DNA from: Pyropia yezoensis
Lineage: Eukaryota; Rhodophyta; Bangiophyceae; Bangiales; Bangiaceae
Assembly (NCBI GenBank): GCA_009829735.1
Contig: CM020618.1
Location: forward strand, 31,720,894-31,784,893
Length of the DNA: 64,000 nucleotides
Direction: 5' to 3'
Below are positions 18,922-28,409 of the stretch, one piece after another. Below the pieces are notes generated by a model. That model saw only the letters and a list, made by a program, of their open reading frames with translations. It was not told the DNA's origin and did not search any database. Position 1 is the stretch's first letter. Every line of letters begins with the position of its first letter. A program made the translations under genes and the position numbers.

Positions 18922-21369
18922 ATGTCCTATCCCCAGGTGCTTGAAGAGGAGGAAGACCTCCTGATCGGGGAGGAGATGGAGGACGACGCGCCTGTCGGTC
19001 CCGACGCCGCGCGTTACGGGGTGAGCTCGTCTGACGACGACGCGCCTGCTGTGTCCGTCCGTCTGTCGGCCGGAGGACTGTCGTCCGTGTGCAGCGGCAC
19101 GACGGTGCCGTCGGCCGGAGGTCAACCCGGCGGTCAACCGCGCGTGGCGGCTTCTACCCCCTCTCTGCCGGCTGCCCGGATGGAGCCTGGTGCCGGTGCC
19201 GGCTCACCGCAGCTACCTCAAGATGGTCCGCCCTGCGGCGGAGGTGGCGACCCGCAGCCGACTCCGGCTGGTCAAGGTGGTCCGGGTGTCCGGGCGGTAA
19301 CTCCTCGAGGCGGTCCCGACGTTGACGCGGGTGGTGGTGGCGGTGCGACACCCGGTGCGGCGGGTCAAGACGGTGCGGGTGTCCGCACGGCCGGGGCTCC
19401 GGCTCCGGAGGCTGTCCAAGTGCCTTCTGCTTCCGAGGCGGGGGCTACGCCGACGGGTGGTGCCGGCGCCGGTACCATACCTGCGGTGCCGCGGGTGTCG
19501 AGCGGTCAAGACGCTCCTTCTCCCATGGCGGTTGACACCGGGAGTTACTCCGGGCGGGCGCCCGCCCTTCTTCTTCCTCCTCGGCCTCGTCCATCTCCGA
19601 CGTCGGCCCCTCTGCCGGTGGTGCGTCCCCCGGCGCCCCCGATTCTTCCTGGTCCTGCCCGGGTTGCCCCGGTGGGTGGCGGCGTCGCCGTGGCGGCGGG
19701 TCAACCCGCCATGTCGGTGTCGGACTTGGTGGCTCGGGTTCGAGGCCTCACGGTGCAAGAGTCGATGGAGTCCGATGGGCGTATGCGGGTGGACTTCCAC
19801 CTGGTGCATCCCCGTGGAGAATCCTCCCAGCGCGTCAAGGTGGACCCGAGCTGGGAGCGGGAGTTGGTGCGGCTGGTCAACCAGCCGACCGCGGTCCGGG
19901 TGGAACACCATTGGATCCTGAGTCAGCCGGACGACCGGCATGCGCAGCTCTGGCGCACCCGGGTGGGACGGGGTGAGGTCTACCTCGACCCCAACTTCGG
20001 GGTCTGCGACCTGATTGCCCCCGCGTTGCCGCGGGAGATTGACTACACGGCTAGTGCTCGGGGGATTGCGGCGGCGGCGGAGCCGGTTGCGTTTGGGGAG
20101 ACGGTGGGCAGTACCGGTCGGTATCCCGACTTTGACTACTACCCGGGGGAACCCCCGTATCTGTCGTTGACGGCTCCCTACCCGCCCATGGCGGGGTTGA
20201 AGTCGGCGTCGAGTTGGCGACGTAACCATGGTGTCATGGCGGATGCGTTCCGCACGGATATAACGTGTGCGTTGCAGACCGGCAACGGTCGTGCTCCGGT
20301 ATACACTCCCGTGCGCCCGCCGCTATGGCAGGAGGGGTGGGAACCCGCCCCTGATTTCCGGTTTGACACCGGCTGCTGTCTTCGCTACTTCGGGAGTGTG
20401 TTGGCCTCGCGACCGGTCCACCCGTTGCAGGGTACCTTCACCCTTGAGGTTACCCTCGGGCAGGCTTCCTCCTTCTTGCTGTCCGTCCGCCGGCAGGGTC
20501 GTCTGTTTCATCTTCCGACGGGTGTCCGTCGGCACATCGCGCAGTTGGGCGTGGATCTGATAGCCGCCAAGACCGGGTTGGCCCGGGAGTTCGAAGCCCT
20601 GCTGGCTGTTCACGATGCCGTGAACTGGGCTGGGGTGTTGGCCCTTCCCCCGTACCGGGACCCGCAGGCTGGGGCTTCCCCCTTGCCTCGTCACTCGTTG
20701 CGTGTCCGGCGTACTCAGCCGGGTGAGCCCAGTTGCCATGGGTGGGCATCCACCGAGGCTGTTGCTGACCTGGGTATTCCCATGGTTATCCATGACCCTC
20801 TTCAGGTCCTTGCTCCGTGGTTCGGTAACCCGATGCCGGCGGCGGTTGGCCGTCGTCCCCGAGAGAGGGGCTCTGTGGGTGGGGAGCGTGAGGTGTCCCG
20901 TCGTCGGGCGGAGTACCGCCGTGGTTACGGTGGAGCCCCTTCGGTAGGGTCCTACCGGGCCTCGTATCAGGTGCCACCGGCTCCGGTGGTAGCCGTGTCG
21001 GCTCCTGTGGCTCCTCTGGCTGCGCCAGTGTCACCTCCCGCCCCTGTCCTACATGACGGGGGTCCCCGTCTCTGGTATGAGGGCGTTGACGCCCTTGTTA
21101 CCCGCGCAATGCGTGGGGGTCTCTCTGTTAGCTGGGGGGATATCCCCCCAGGTGCTGCGCTGGTTGGGTCAGCGCGTTGCTTCGGTGGCGTGCTGGACCG
21201 CCTCCAGAAAGCTCTGGAGGACGTGGAGGCTGGCCGCAGCACCCTCGTCCAGCTATGCACCGAGGTAACTCGGGTGGTCGACCGTCGTGACGTTGCCGAC
21301 CGGTGGAGCACGGAGGTCTACGCGCTTACGCGTGAGTGGCCTCCCTCGGGCAGTGGGTCTACCCACTGA
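18922..21369 (+). CDS. Antisense third ORF of E1c (815 aa)
   Basis: It starts MSYPQVLEEEEDLLIGEE with an acidic N-terminus. A long Gly/Pro/Ala-rich low-complexity region (about residues 50-270) follows, then a folded region from MSVSDLVARVRGLTVQES. This contains FHLVHPRGESS, VRVEHHWILSQPDDRHAQLW, LRYFGSV (487) and RRQGRLFHLP (523), and a helical C-terminus (FGGVLDRLQKALEDVEAG). The core aligns with the E2 antisense protein. There is no signal peptide, membrane segment, zinc knuckle or polymerase motif, so it is neither an envelope nor a second gag by motif. The ATG context (TTATCATGT) is weak. Frame and length are the same in E1a. Function unknown; it could act in trans on integration, silencing or packaging. 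Confidence 0.8.
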   Translation: MSYPQVLEEEEDLLIGEEMEDDAPVGPDAARYGVSSSDDDAPAVSVRLSAGGLSSVCSGTTVPSAGGQPGGQPRVAASTPSLPAARMEPGAGAGSPQLPQDGPPCGGGGDPQPTPAGQGGPGVRAVTPRGGPDVDAGGGGGATPGAAGQDGAGVRTAGAPAPEAVQVPSASEAGATPTGGAGAGTIPAVPRVSSGQDAPSPMAVDTGSYSGRAPALLLPPRPRPSPTSAPLPVVRPPAPPILPGPARVAPVGGGVAVAAGQPAMSVSDLVARVRGLTVQESMESDGRMRVDFHLVHPRGESSQRVKVDPSWERELVRLVNQPTAVRVEHHWILSQPDDRHAQLWRTRVGRGEVYLDPNFGVCDLIAPALPREIDYTASARGIAAAAEPVAFGETVGSTGRYPDFDYYPGEPPYLSLTAPYPPMAGLKSASSWRRNHGVMADAFRTDITCALQTGNGRAPVYTPVRPPLWQEGWEPAPDFRFDTGCCLRYFGSVLASRPVHPLQGTFTLEVTLGQASSFLLSVRRQGRLFHLPTGVRRHIAQLGVDLIAAKTGLAREFEALLAVHDAVNWAGVLALPPYRDPQAGASPLPRHSLRVRRTQPGEPSCHGWASTEAVADLGIPMVIHDPLQVLAPWFGNPMPAAVGRRPRERGSVGGEREVSRRRAEYRRGYGGAPSVGSYRASYQVPPAPVVAVSAPVAPLAAPVSPPAPVLHDGGPRLWYEGVDALVTRAMRGGLSVSWGDIPPGAALVGSARCFGGVLDRLQKALEDVEAGRSTLVQLCTEVTRVVDRRDVADRWSTEVYALTREWPPSGSGSTH

Positions 21370-21825
21370 GGAGTGCTATTGTTTGTGCGGGAGAGGGCCC
21401 CGGCAACCCTTATGGTAGCCGGGTAGTAGTGAGAAAAAACTCATCCCCCGCTGGGGGCATTGCTTGCCTCTGTTTGCTGCCCTGGGGAGTACCCCTTCTG
21501 GCTCAGTGGTGCCTTGCCTCCCGCCCAACTTCTTCCGGTAGGTTCATGCTTGGGGAGGTTATCCTCCCTCACTTTGTGTCTTGGCTTGGGGAGGTCATCC
21601 TCCCGTGTAAGCTCCCTAGTTACTTCGATATTATCGGAGTTAGCCTTTACCTTTAAGTTAACTTATTAAGGTTCAGGTTTTTACTTAGTTACCTAAGCTT
21701 AGTTCGACTTAGAAACCTAAGTCAGATTTGACTTAGAAACCTAAGTCTGCCGTAACCATGTCACACCCTACTTAGTAGGTGTAAGCCTCACCCCCCAACA
21801 GCCGAAGTCGGTGTCGGTTGGGTTG
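21370..21825. other. Spacer between convergent antisense ORF and pol in E1c
   Basis: AT-rich relative to its surroundings. It contains a hairpin cluster (listed separately) and a paired GGGGAGGTTATCCTCCC-like motif near 21550-21605. No ORF is supported. It probably contains the 3' ends of both transcripts. Confidence 0.5.
21684..21747. repeat. Cluster of three CTTAG/CTAAG hairpins in E1c
   Basis: CTTAG(TTAC)CTAAG lies at 21684-21697. The 18-mer GACTTAGAAACCTAAGTC, a perfect 7-bp-arm hairpin, occurs at 21706-21723 and again at 21730-21747. E1a carries the same cluster at 46332-46395. E1b has only degenerate remnants (28810-28855). Confidence 0.7.
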
Positions 21826-24800
21826 TTACAGTAGGCGTCGTCGCCTCATGTACGGCATGACGAGTTGGCGGGGTATATTCGCCGCCTGTTCCCAGGTGGG
21901 TGAGTCGTATCCGACCCACATAACCTTGACGTACCAGGGTCCTGGTATGTCCGGGTCGGTGTGTCCGACCACGCTCTCTACTTGGTATGGAATCCCATCC
22001 GGTCCCACCGGGTCATCCGACCGGTGGGTTGTAAGAGCTTCATGTAGCAACCCAGCCGGTACCGGCTGAGGCTGTTCCGGCTTCGGAGCAGGTGTGACAT
22101 CATTCATGCTGATGCGTTGAATCTCCGTATCGGAGTGTAAGATAACAGAGTGGTCATCTCTGTGGAGGATCTGGTACGGTCCCTTGACCGGTTGCATAAG
22201 CTTGTTCCCTCGGAACTTCTGGTGTCTGATATAGACCCAGTCACCTGTTACCAGGGTTGCGTTGCGCACCCGTAGTCGGGCGTCGAAGTTCTTCTTGTAT
22301 CGAAGTTGTGTTCTGTCAAGGGCACCCTTGAGCTTAGGAATCATCCCCGATAGCTTGGCCAACCAAGCTAGGTGGATGCGTTCGGCGGGTCGGCCCTTCG
22401 GTGTATCATACCGAGTGCACCTGCCGGGTGGCAGCGTCAGGTTACCGACGCCTAGTGGCATGACCCACTCCAGCGGAGCAATGTTTGTGCTCCGATGTGG
22501 CCTGGCATTGTATGCCAGGGTGAGTACGGACAGAAGCCTGTCCCAAGTGTTCGTGTGCTCGGCCACGTAGCCCTGTAGCATCTTTACGATGGTGCGGTTG
22601 AACCGCTCCACCTGCCCGTTGGACTGCGGGTGGTAGTCGGATGCCCGACGTGGTTCGATACCGAACATGCCCAGGACCTTAGTGCAGAATGCCGACGTAA
22701 GGTTTGCTCCGTTATCGGAGAGGAGTTGCTTCATGACTCCGTATGCACTGATCCAGTGGTCAACCACTGCGTTCATGATCGTGTATGCCGTATCATTCGG
22801 GATGGCTGCCGCTCTTGACAGCTTAGTGAAGCGGTCAGACATGACCAGGATGTACCTGTTCCCTTCTTCCGTTATCGGAAGTGGCCCGAGTATGTCGATA
22901 GCGACTTGCTCGTTGGGCCCATCAGGTGGGAATAGCTTCATGGCAGACGCCCGCCTATGTAGACTCATGCGGTTACGTGCACAGGGGTGGCATCCCCGTA
23001 CGTGGTCGACCACGTCGACGGCCATTGCTGGCCAGTAGAAGAACCTTCGCATTGCTGCGAACATACGTGAACCCCCCGGGTGTCCGGCTGTAGGGTTCTC
23101 ATGTTCTCGTTCCATGACGGCTTGCCGTAAGGACACGGGAACCACGACTTGATGTCGTCCATCGGCGGGTGCCCGCCGGTATATGAGTCCGTCTTCGTTC
23201 TCGGAGAAGATGCCGGCCGTACCGGCCAGGAGGTTAGCACGATGACGTCTACAGTCATCGTCGTTGGCCTGTGCCTCGCGGAAGTCCGCGAGGGTCAATG
23301 GGCACGCAAGGTGTGCCATGGTATGGTCAGCCATACCCTGGGTAGCATTACCCACCATGCACACCGGTACTACCGGGATGTCCTCGTCCACCGGGCGGGT
23401 ATCCCCGCTCGGGGTGTCGAGTCGAGACAACGCGTCTCCGAGGTGGTGGGTTGACCCAGCCTTATACACCGTGCGGTAGTCGTGCTCGGCCATCTTCAGC
23501 CTCCATCGGGCTAGCCTCCCATGGCTATCGGAATCCTTGTCACCAAGGTTGAGGAGCCATCGTAGGGGTTCGTGGTCGGACCTCACGATGAACCTGGAGC
23601 CCTCCAGGTATGGACGGAGCAGTTGGACTGCCCATATAACTCCGAGGCATTCACACTCGGTGGCACTATAGTTCCGCTCAGCCGGGTTGAGTGTCCGGCT
23701 GAAGTACCCTACCGGACGTAGGTCCGGGATAACGTTATCGGTACCGATCAACGTCTCTCCCTGTAACAGGGTGCATCCCACTTGTGTATCACACGCATCG
23801 ACATCGATGACGAAGGTACCCCGTCTATGCGGTAACGCAAGGACGGGTGGGGACAGTAGGGCTCGCTTCAGCGACCCGAATGCCTCCTCTTCGCTAGGCG
23901 AAGGGGGTTGGAGTACCTTGGGTAAGGTACTGCTCGTAAGAACCGTTAACGGTTTAGCTATCCGAGCGAAGTCCTTGACGAACCGTCGGTATACATTGCA
24001 CATTCCCAGGAAGCTCTTGAGCTGCGTCTGGGTGTTAGGGAACCGGGCATCCCGGAGTGCCCGGGTATTGGCTTCGAGTACCCCTAGTTTACCAGGGGTT
24101 ATCTGGTGGCCCAGATATTCGACCGTCTGTTGGAAGAAGGCGCACTTCTTCAGACGCAGGGTTACCCCGGCGTTCCTCAAGAGGGTGAGTACCTCGTCAA
24201 CATGTTGTACATGGTCATCCATGTTACGCGAGAAGACGATGACGTCATCGAGGTACACTAGGCAGTTACGCCACTTCACCCCAGACAGTATGATGTCGAT
24301 AGCCCGCTGGAATGTAGCGGGGGCGTTGGACAATCCGAAGGGCATCCTTAGGAACTCGTACACTCCACTGTGACAGACGAATGCCGTCTTGGGGATATCC
24401 TCGTCCGCCACCGGGATCTGCCAGTATCCGGCATTGCAGTCGATGGTGGTAAACACCGTAGCCTCCCCCAGGGAGTCGATGCATTCATCCATCCTTGGTA
24501 AAGGGTATGAGTCCTTCTTGGTAACCAAGTTGAGGCGTCGATAATCGATGCAAAACCGAGGGGTTTGATCCTTCTTCGGCACAATAACGACTGGGGCACC
24601 CCATTCCGACATCGAAGGTCGGATCACCTTAGCTTCACTCATCCTCTTCACTTCTCCATCAACGATCTCTCGTTGCATAGGTCCCGCTCGGTGCGGTTGT
24701 GAGCGGGCGGGTCGTGCGCCTGGTACCAGGTCTATACGATGTTGGGTTGCCCCAATGGTCCCCAAGGCCCCGCCTGTCCACATAACGTCATGCTTTCTTA

Positions 24801-25992
24801 GCATCCGTCGTACCCCTTCGGCTACCGAAGGGGGAAGGTGGTCGAGGTCAGCCTCGGCTAGTGCCTTCAAGGCCTCTTGGTCCTTTGGCGGCAGGTCCGC
24901 CGGCGCCGCCGATGGGTTAGGCTTCCCGTCATCGGGTTGCTGTCGCTCGGTGGTCTCGGCGACCGCCAGTACTTCAAGTGGTTCCACTTGACCTTCCTTA
25001 TCAGGGGTAAGGATATCTCCTTCGTAGAGTTCGGCAATCCCGAGGATAGTTCCCTTCGGGAGGGTGACTGCCTTACGGCGGTAGTTCGCCATCACTAGGA
25101 GGGACGACCCTTCTGCTGGGAGGTCTATGAGACCGTTGGCCATGGTCAACCCATGGCGCTTGTACGTCCGTAGGTTGGACTGGACTCTGCAGATGCCTGC
25201 GAGGTCGCAGTTAACCGGGAGGACTGTCTCTGACAACGGCTCAAAGCGAGTTCGCTCGGCCAACCGAAGTGTCTTCGGCTCGACGCTTGCGTACACCTCA
25301 GCCACGTTAACGTGGCTTCCTTGTAGCGTCAGGTCCCTGACGATGGCCGTGTGTCCTCGCTTCGTCCCGTCGGCTTCTTGAAGCTCGACGGTCCTCCGGC
25401 CTGGCCGGATTGCATCAACGTGAACGTTGATGAAGGTGCACCCCAGTATGCAGGGCACCGATAGCGTTTCACATACCAGGAAGTCAACTTCCGTGGTGAG
25501 ATCCCCGATGGTAACCTGCAGCGACATCGCTGCGGTCGTACGAATGAGTCGACCATTCGCGTCCTTGATGGTGGGTCCCCGAGTCACTCTGACTCGTGGA
25601 AGCCACTTGTCCGGGAGGGTATCCTTCCGGATAAGGTTGGGTCCAGCCCCTGTGTCCAGTACAGGGTAGTACGATCGTGTCGACTGGGGGTCAACCCCCA
25701 GTGTGGCTGATACCTTGAAGTTCTCCAAGGTAAACAACACATGTCCTACACCGATATCCGGTGTAGCTCGGGCATCCTGAACAGGGCCCTTGTCTGGTTC
25801 AACGTGACGGGGCTTCCCGTCCTCTCCTCCCAACCTTGGAGGTTGGTCATCAATCCCCTGACGCCGTGTCGTCGGGGCCGGAAGGTGTACCCGGGGGTTG
25901 ATGCGGCGTCGGCTCAACCGCGCTCTCCGTGGGGCTTTCCCCGCGGTACTCCGGGGTGGCTTGCTTGGGTAACCCCAGCGCCCCCCGGTCAT
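21826..25992 (-). CDS. pol: E1c pol polyprotein (1388 aa)
   Basis: Domains in order: aspartic protease with VLDTGAGPNLI (DTGAG at residues 113-117), reverse transcriptase with YLDDV (580-583), RNase H beginning near residue 728 (VIDVDACDTQVG), integrase zinc finger (about 960-1005, CHPCARN), integrase catalytic core (IDILGPLP at 1032, SDNGANL near 1093, QSNGQVERFNRT), and a C-terminal chromodomain (about 1325-1385, YVKVMWVGY and TWEQAANI). This is the classic Ty3/gypsy chromovirus order. It begins 8 nt after the gag stop in a different frame, so expression probably needs reinitiation or frameshifting. No break is seen, so the element looks potentially autonomous. Confidence 0.92.
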   Translation of the reverse strand: MTGGRWGYPSKPPRSTAGKAPRRARLSRRRINPRVHLPAPTTRRQGIDDQPPRLGGEDGKPRHVEPDKGPVQDARATPDIGVGHVLFTLENFKVSATLGVDPQSTRSYYPVLDTGAGPNLIRKDTLPDKWLPRVRVTRGPTIKDANGRLIRTTAAMSLQVTIGDLTTEVDFLVCETLSVPCILGCTFINVHVDAIRPGRRTVELQEADGTKRGHTAIVRDLTLQGSHVNVAEVYASVEPKTLRLAERTRFEPLSETVLPVNCDLAGICRVQSNLRTYKRHGLTMANGLIDLPAEGSSLLVMANYRRKAVTLPKGTILGIAELYEGDILTPDKEGQVEPLEVLAVAETTERQQPDDGKPNPSAAPADLPPKDQEALKALAEADLDHLPPSVAEGVRRMLRKHDVMWTGGALGTIGATQHRIDLVPGARPARSQPHRAGPMQREIVDGEVKRMSEAKVIRPSMSEWGAPVVIVPKKDQTPRFCIDYRRLNLVTKKDSYPLPRMDECIDSLGEATVFTTIDCNAGYWQIPVADEDIPKTAFVCHSGVYEFLRMPFGLSNAPATFQRAIDIILSGVKWRNCLVYLDDVIVFSRNMDDHVQHVDEVLTLLRNAGVTLRLKKCAFFQQTVEYLGHQITPGKLGVLEANTRALRDARFPNTQTQLKSFLGMCNVYRRFVKDFARIAKPLTVLTSSTLPKVLQPPSPSEEEAFGSLKRALLSPPVLALPHRRGTFVIDVDACDTQVGCTLLQGETLIGTDNVIPDLRPVGYFSRTLNPAERNYSATECECLGVIWAVQLLRPYLEGSRFIVRSDHEPLRWLLNLGDKDSDSHGRLARWRLKMAEHDYRTVYKAGSTHHLGDALSRLDTPSGDTRPVDEDIPVVPVCMVGNATQGMADHTMAHLACPLTLADFREAQANDDDCRRHRANLLAGTAGIFSENEDGLIYRRAPADGRHQVVVPVSLRQAVMEREHENPTAGHPGGSRMFAAMRRFFYWPAMAVDVVDHVRGCHPCARNRMSLHRRASAMKLFPPDGPNEQVAIDILGPLPITEEGNRYILVMSDRFTKLSRAAAIPNDTAYTIMNAVVDHWISAYGVMKQLLSDNGANLTSAFCTKVLGMFGIEPRRASDYHPQSNGQVERFNRTIVKMLQGYVAEHTNTWDRLLSVLTLAYNARPHRSTNIAPLEWVMPLGVGNLTLPPGRCTRYDTPKGRPAERIHLAWLAKLSGMIPKLKGALDRTQLRYKKNFDARLRVRNATLVTGDWVYIRHQKFRGNKLMQPVKGPYQILHRDDHSVILHSDTEIQRISMNDVTPAPKPEQPQPVPAGLLHEALTTHRSDDPVGPDGIPYQVESVVGHTDPDIPGPWYVKVMWVGYDSPTWEQAANIPRQLVMPYMRRRRLL

Positions 25993-26000
25993 CCTTCCTC

Positions 26001-28190
26001 TTACTCGTTTCCCGCCCTTGGTAGGGTGCTGTCCGCCGGGACATCCGGCTGAGGAGGTGCCCCCTCGACGGCCAGTACTCCACCTGGAGCTGGCTGCCTA
26101 CCCGGTGCGGGTCCGGGTGCTCGGGCGGGATACCCCCCGGTGGATGCCTTGCGTTGCGCCGCTGCCCGCCGAGACTCCTCGGGGATGAGTGGGCAGGAAG
26201 ACACCCAGTGCTGGGGATCCCCACACAACATACACCCGGACGTGCCGGTCCCCCCTTGAGTTCGCATAGGGGTAGCCCCGTAGCTACGGTTGCCTCCCTC
26301 GGGCGCCCGAGTGCCTGCTCCCTGGTAGGCCTTGGGTCTTTGGGTCAACCGGAACATGGACTCCCCCAACCGGTTGGGTCGGCCCGCAATCTGCGGAGGT
26401 GCCTCCGTGCGCACCGCCCATGTTGGCAAGGGTTGGTGAGGGTTACCCGTCACCGGGGAGTACCCCGTAGTCCGCACATACGGGACGCGCCGTCCCGTTC
26501 CTTCGTTGACCTGGAACTGGGTTCCAGCCGGGGCGATGTACGCTACCGTACCATGTTCATCAATCACCGGCGTCGCCGGTAGCAACAGGTGGCCCTGTTG
26601 GTCGACTAGAGGGTCATCCTCACCAATAGGGGTATGTTCGGTCGCCACCAGTACTGGTGCGGCCTTACGCTCCACCTTCTCTTGCCTCGGTACCGGCGTA
26701 AGACTGGGCTTGCCTCCCTCGCCCTTGGGCTTCGGGGCCAAGGCACACTCCGGGTGTAGAACCCGGTAGGCGTCCCCTAGGGACTTGCACATATGCATCA
26801 GTCGACTGAAGTTCGTCCGTGCCGTGTTGGCGCCCCGTGCGGATATCCGCACGTAGTTGGGTACTCCTGCGAACAGGATGGCCCGTAGCTCCCCTTCTCC
26901 GAGGAGCTTCCCCAGCTCGTAGTCGAGCTCTTGGATCCGGCGTCCAAACATCTCCTCATCCTCCCAGTTCTGGGCGGTGGCAGTGCGCAGGGCCCGGTAG
27001 TGGTCCTCGCACTTGTCCTCACTGAGGTAGCTGCTCAGCAGCTCCTTCAATATCCCACGGTAATCCATGGGGGTGGCCGCGACCCTCATTCCCGGCATCG
27101 GGGATGCCTGGCGAAGAATGCCTCGCACCCGTTCATCAACGAAGAACGGGAGGATCTCCAGGGCCAGCCCCTCGTTAACGAGCGCCTTGTCTGCGGCTGC
27201 CTTGAAGCTAGTGAAGAAGCCGATGACTGCCAACGGGCGTCCGTTCGGCCCCCCGAACATAGGGACTCCCTTCATAAGGGTCTGCATAGAGCGGATCGCC
27301 CGATTCGACGTATTACGCATCGATTCCGATACGGTGGTAGAGCGGTCCTCCAAACGATAACGTTCCGGAGTAAGAACCGACCGGAAGACCTCGTTGACGA
27401 TCTCCGTGTCAGCGTCCTGGATATCCAGTCGCTTAGCCAGTTGATGAGCGAACTCATCGGACTCCATCCGCTTCAGTAGGCTCGCAGTTATCTGCGCGGT
27501 CATAGCTTCCACCACTGAAGATGGTACTTCAGGCGTCGGCACCTCGGGAACCCGAGTTGCCTGGGCTCCTTCGTCGTGGGGGTACTGCGAGAGGGTACCC
27601 CCTCCCCCAATAACCGACTCTCCCCCGGCGTACGTATCCGCCGGGTCGTGTCCGCGGAGTCCGCTTCGGGTGCTCCGAGCGTATCGCTCCGTGTGACTCC
27701 GTTCCAACTCTGCCGACGAGTCGGACCCATACCCCATTGTGTCCGGGGGTTGTCCAGGAGTAGCAACCCCGGGATTGACCCTGGTGGACTCCGAAAGTAG
27801 TCCGGCCGGTTCGAACCGTACCGGTGTGGGAGGAACACGACGGGGTCCCGTCGTGTGCCGTGTTGACATCAACACTGCCATTGCGTCCTCCGTCCGATCT
27901 TGACGGGCGTCGAGCCCGGAAAACCGGGCCTCGATGCGGGCCAATGATGCCATCAGGGAATCCCCTGGTGAAGGAGGCGGCGGAGTGAGGTCGGTCGACG
28001 ACAGTTGAGGCGGGCCCCCGCCTCCTGCCGTCCGAGCCGTGCCAAACGTCGATCCGGCACCGGAAAGCATTGGCGTATCAATGTTATCGATCGGGTTACC
28101 GATCCCGGTTCCCGTAGTCACCTCCGGAGTCGGCGTCGACGCCGATCCGTCATCTTGAACGTTCCCCGTCTCTTGGGTAGACATAGTCAC
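26001..28190 (-). CDS. gag: E1c gag (729 aa)
   Basis: The N-terminus is Ser/Thr/Pro-rich (MTMSTQETGNVQDD). A capsid-like helical region lies at about residues 290-480. One CCHC zinc knuckle, CMLCGDPQHWVSSC, lies at residues 653-666 (26233-26192), followed by a Pro-rich tail. The size and single knuckle fit Ty3/gypsy Gag. The stop TAA is followed after 8 nt by the pol ATG. The frame is identical in length to the E1a gag. Confidence 0.9.
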   Translation of the reverse strand: MTMSTQETGNVQDDGSASTPTPEVTTGTGIGNPIDNIDTPMLSGAGSTFGTARTAGGGGPPQLSSTDLTPPPPSPGDSLMASLARIEARFSGLDARQDRTEDAMAVLMSTRHTTGPRRVPPTPVRFEPAGLLSESTRVNPGVATPGQPPDTMGYGSDSSAELERSHTERYARSTRSGLRGHDPADTYAGGESVIGGGGTLSQYPHDEGAQATRVPEVPTPEVPSSVVEAMTAQITASLLKRMESDEFAHQLAKRLDIQDADTEIVNEVFRSVLTPERYRLEDRSTTVSESMRNTSNRAIRSMQTLMKGVPMFGGPNGRPLAVIGFFTSFKAAADKALVNEGLALEILPFFVDERVRGILRQASPMPGMRVAATPMDYRGILKELLSSYLSEDKCEDHYRALRTATAQNWEDEEMFGRRIQELDYELGKLLGEGELRAILFAGVPNYVRISARGANTARTNFSRLMHMCKSLGDAYRVLHPECALAPKPKGEGGKPSLTPVPRQEKVERKAAPVLVATEHTPIGEDDPLVDQQGHLLLPATPVIDEHGTVAYIAPAGTQFQVNEGTGRRVPYVRTTGYSPVTGNPHQPLPTWAVRTEAPPQIAGRPNRLGESMFRLTQRPKAYQGAGTRAPEGGNRSYGATPMRTQGGTGTSGCMLCGDPQHWVSSCPLIPEESRRAAAQRKASTGGYPARAPGPAPGRQPAPGGVLAVEGAPPQPDVPADSTLPRAGNE

Positions 28191-28389
28191 AATCAGTCCA
28201 CCGACGCAACGATCACCACGAATAAGAGAGCGAGGGGGTAGATTGAGGAGAGTAACAGTATGTCACAGTCACAGGTAAAATCTCAACACAATCGATCAGG
28301 TCGCAACACCACGAGTACAAGAAAAGGACCGGATCCCTATCCGTGTGCCAGGGCCGAAGACGGCGTCACCACAAGGGTGACGGAAACCC

Positions 28390-28408
28390 GTCCCCTGCTG
28401 CTCCACCA
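28390..28408 (-). other. Primer-binding site of E1c
   Basis: On the minus strand the tract starts TGGTGGAGCAGCAGG one base after the 5' LTR. The same 19-mer (plus strand GTCCCCTGCTGCTCCACCA) occurs next to the 5' LTRs of E1a, E1b and E2-2. It matches the form of a tRNA 3' end with CCA; the tRNA is not identified. Confidence 0.7.
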
Positions 28409-28409
28409 A

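Noticed and set aside
18922-21369. Antisense ORF as an envelope gene
   Set aside because: It is on the strand opposite gag-pol and has no signal peptide, transmembrane segment or glycoprotein-like cysteine pattern.
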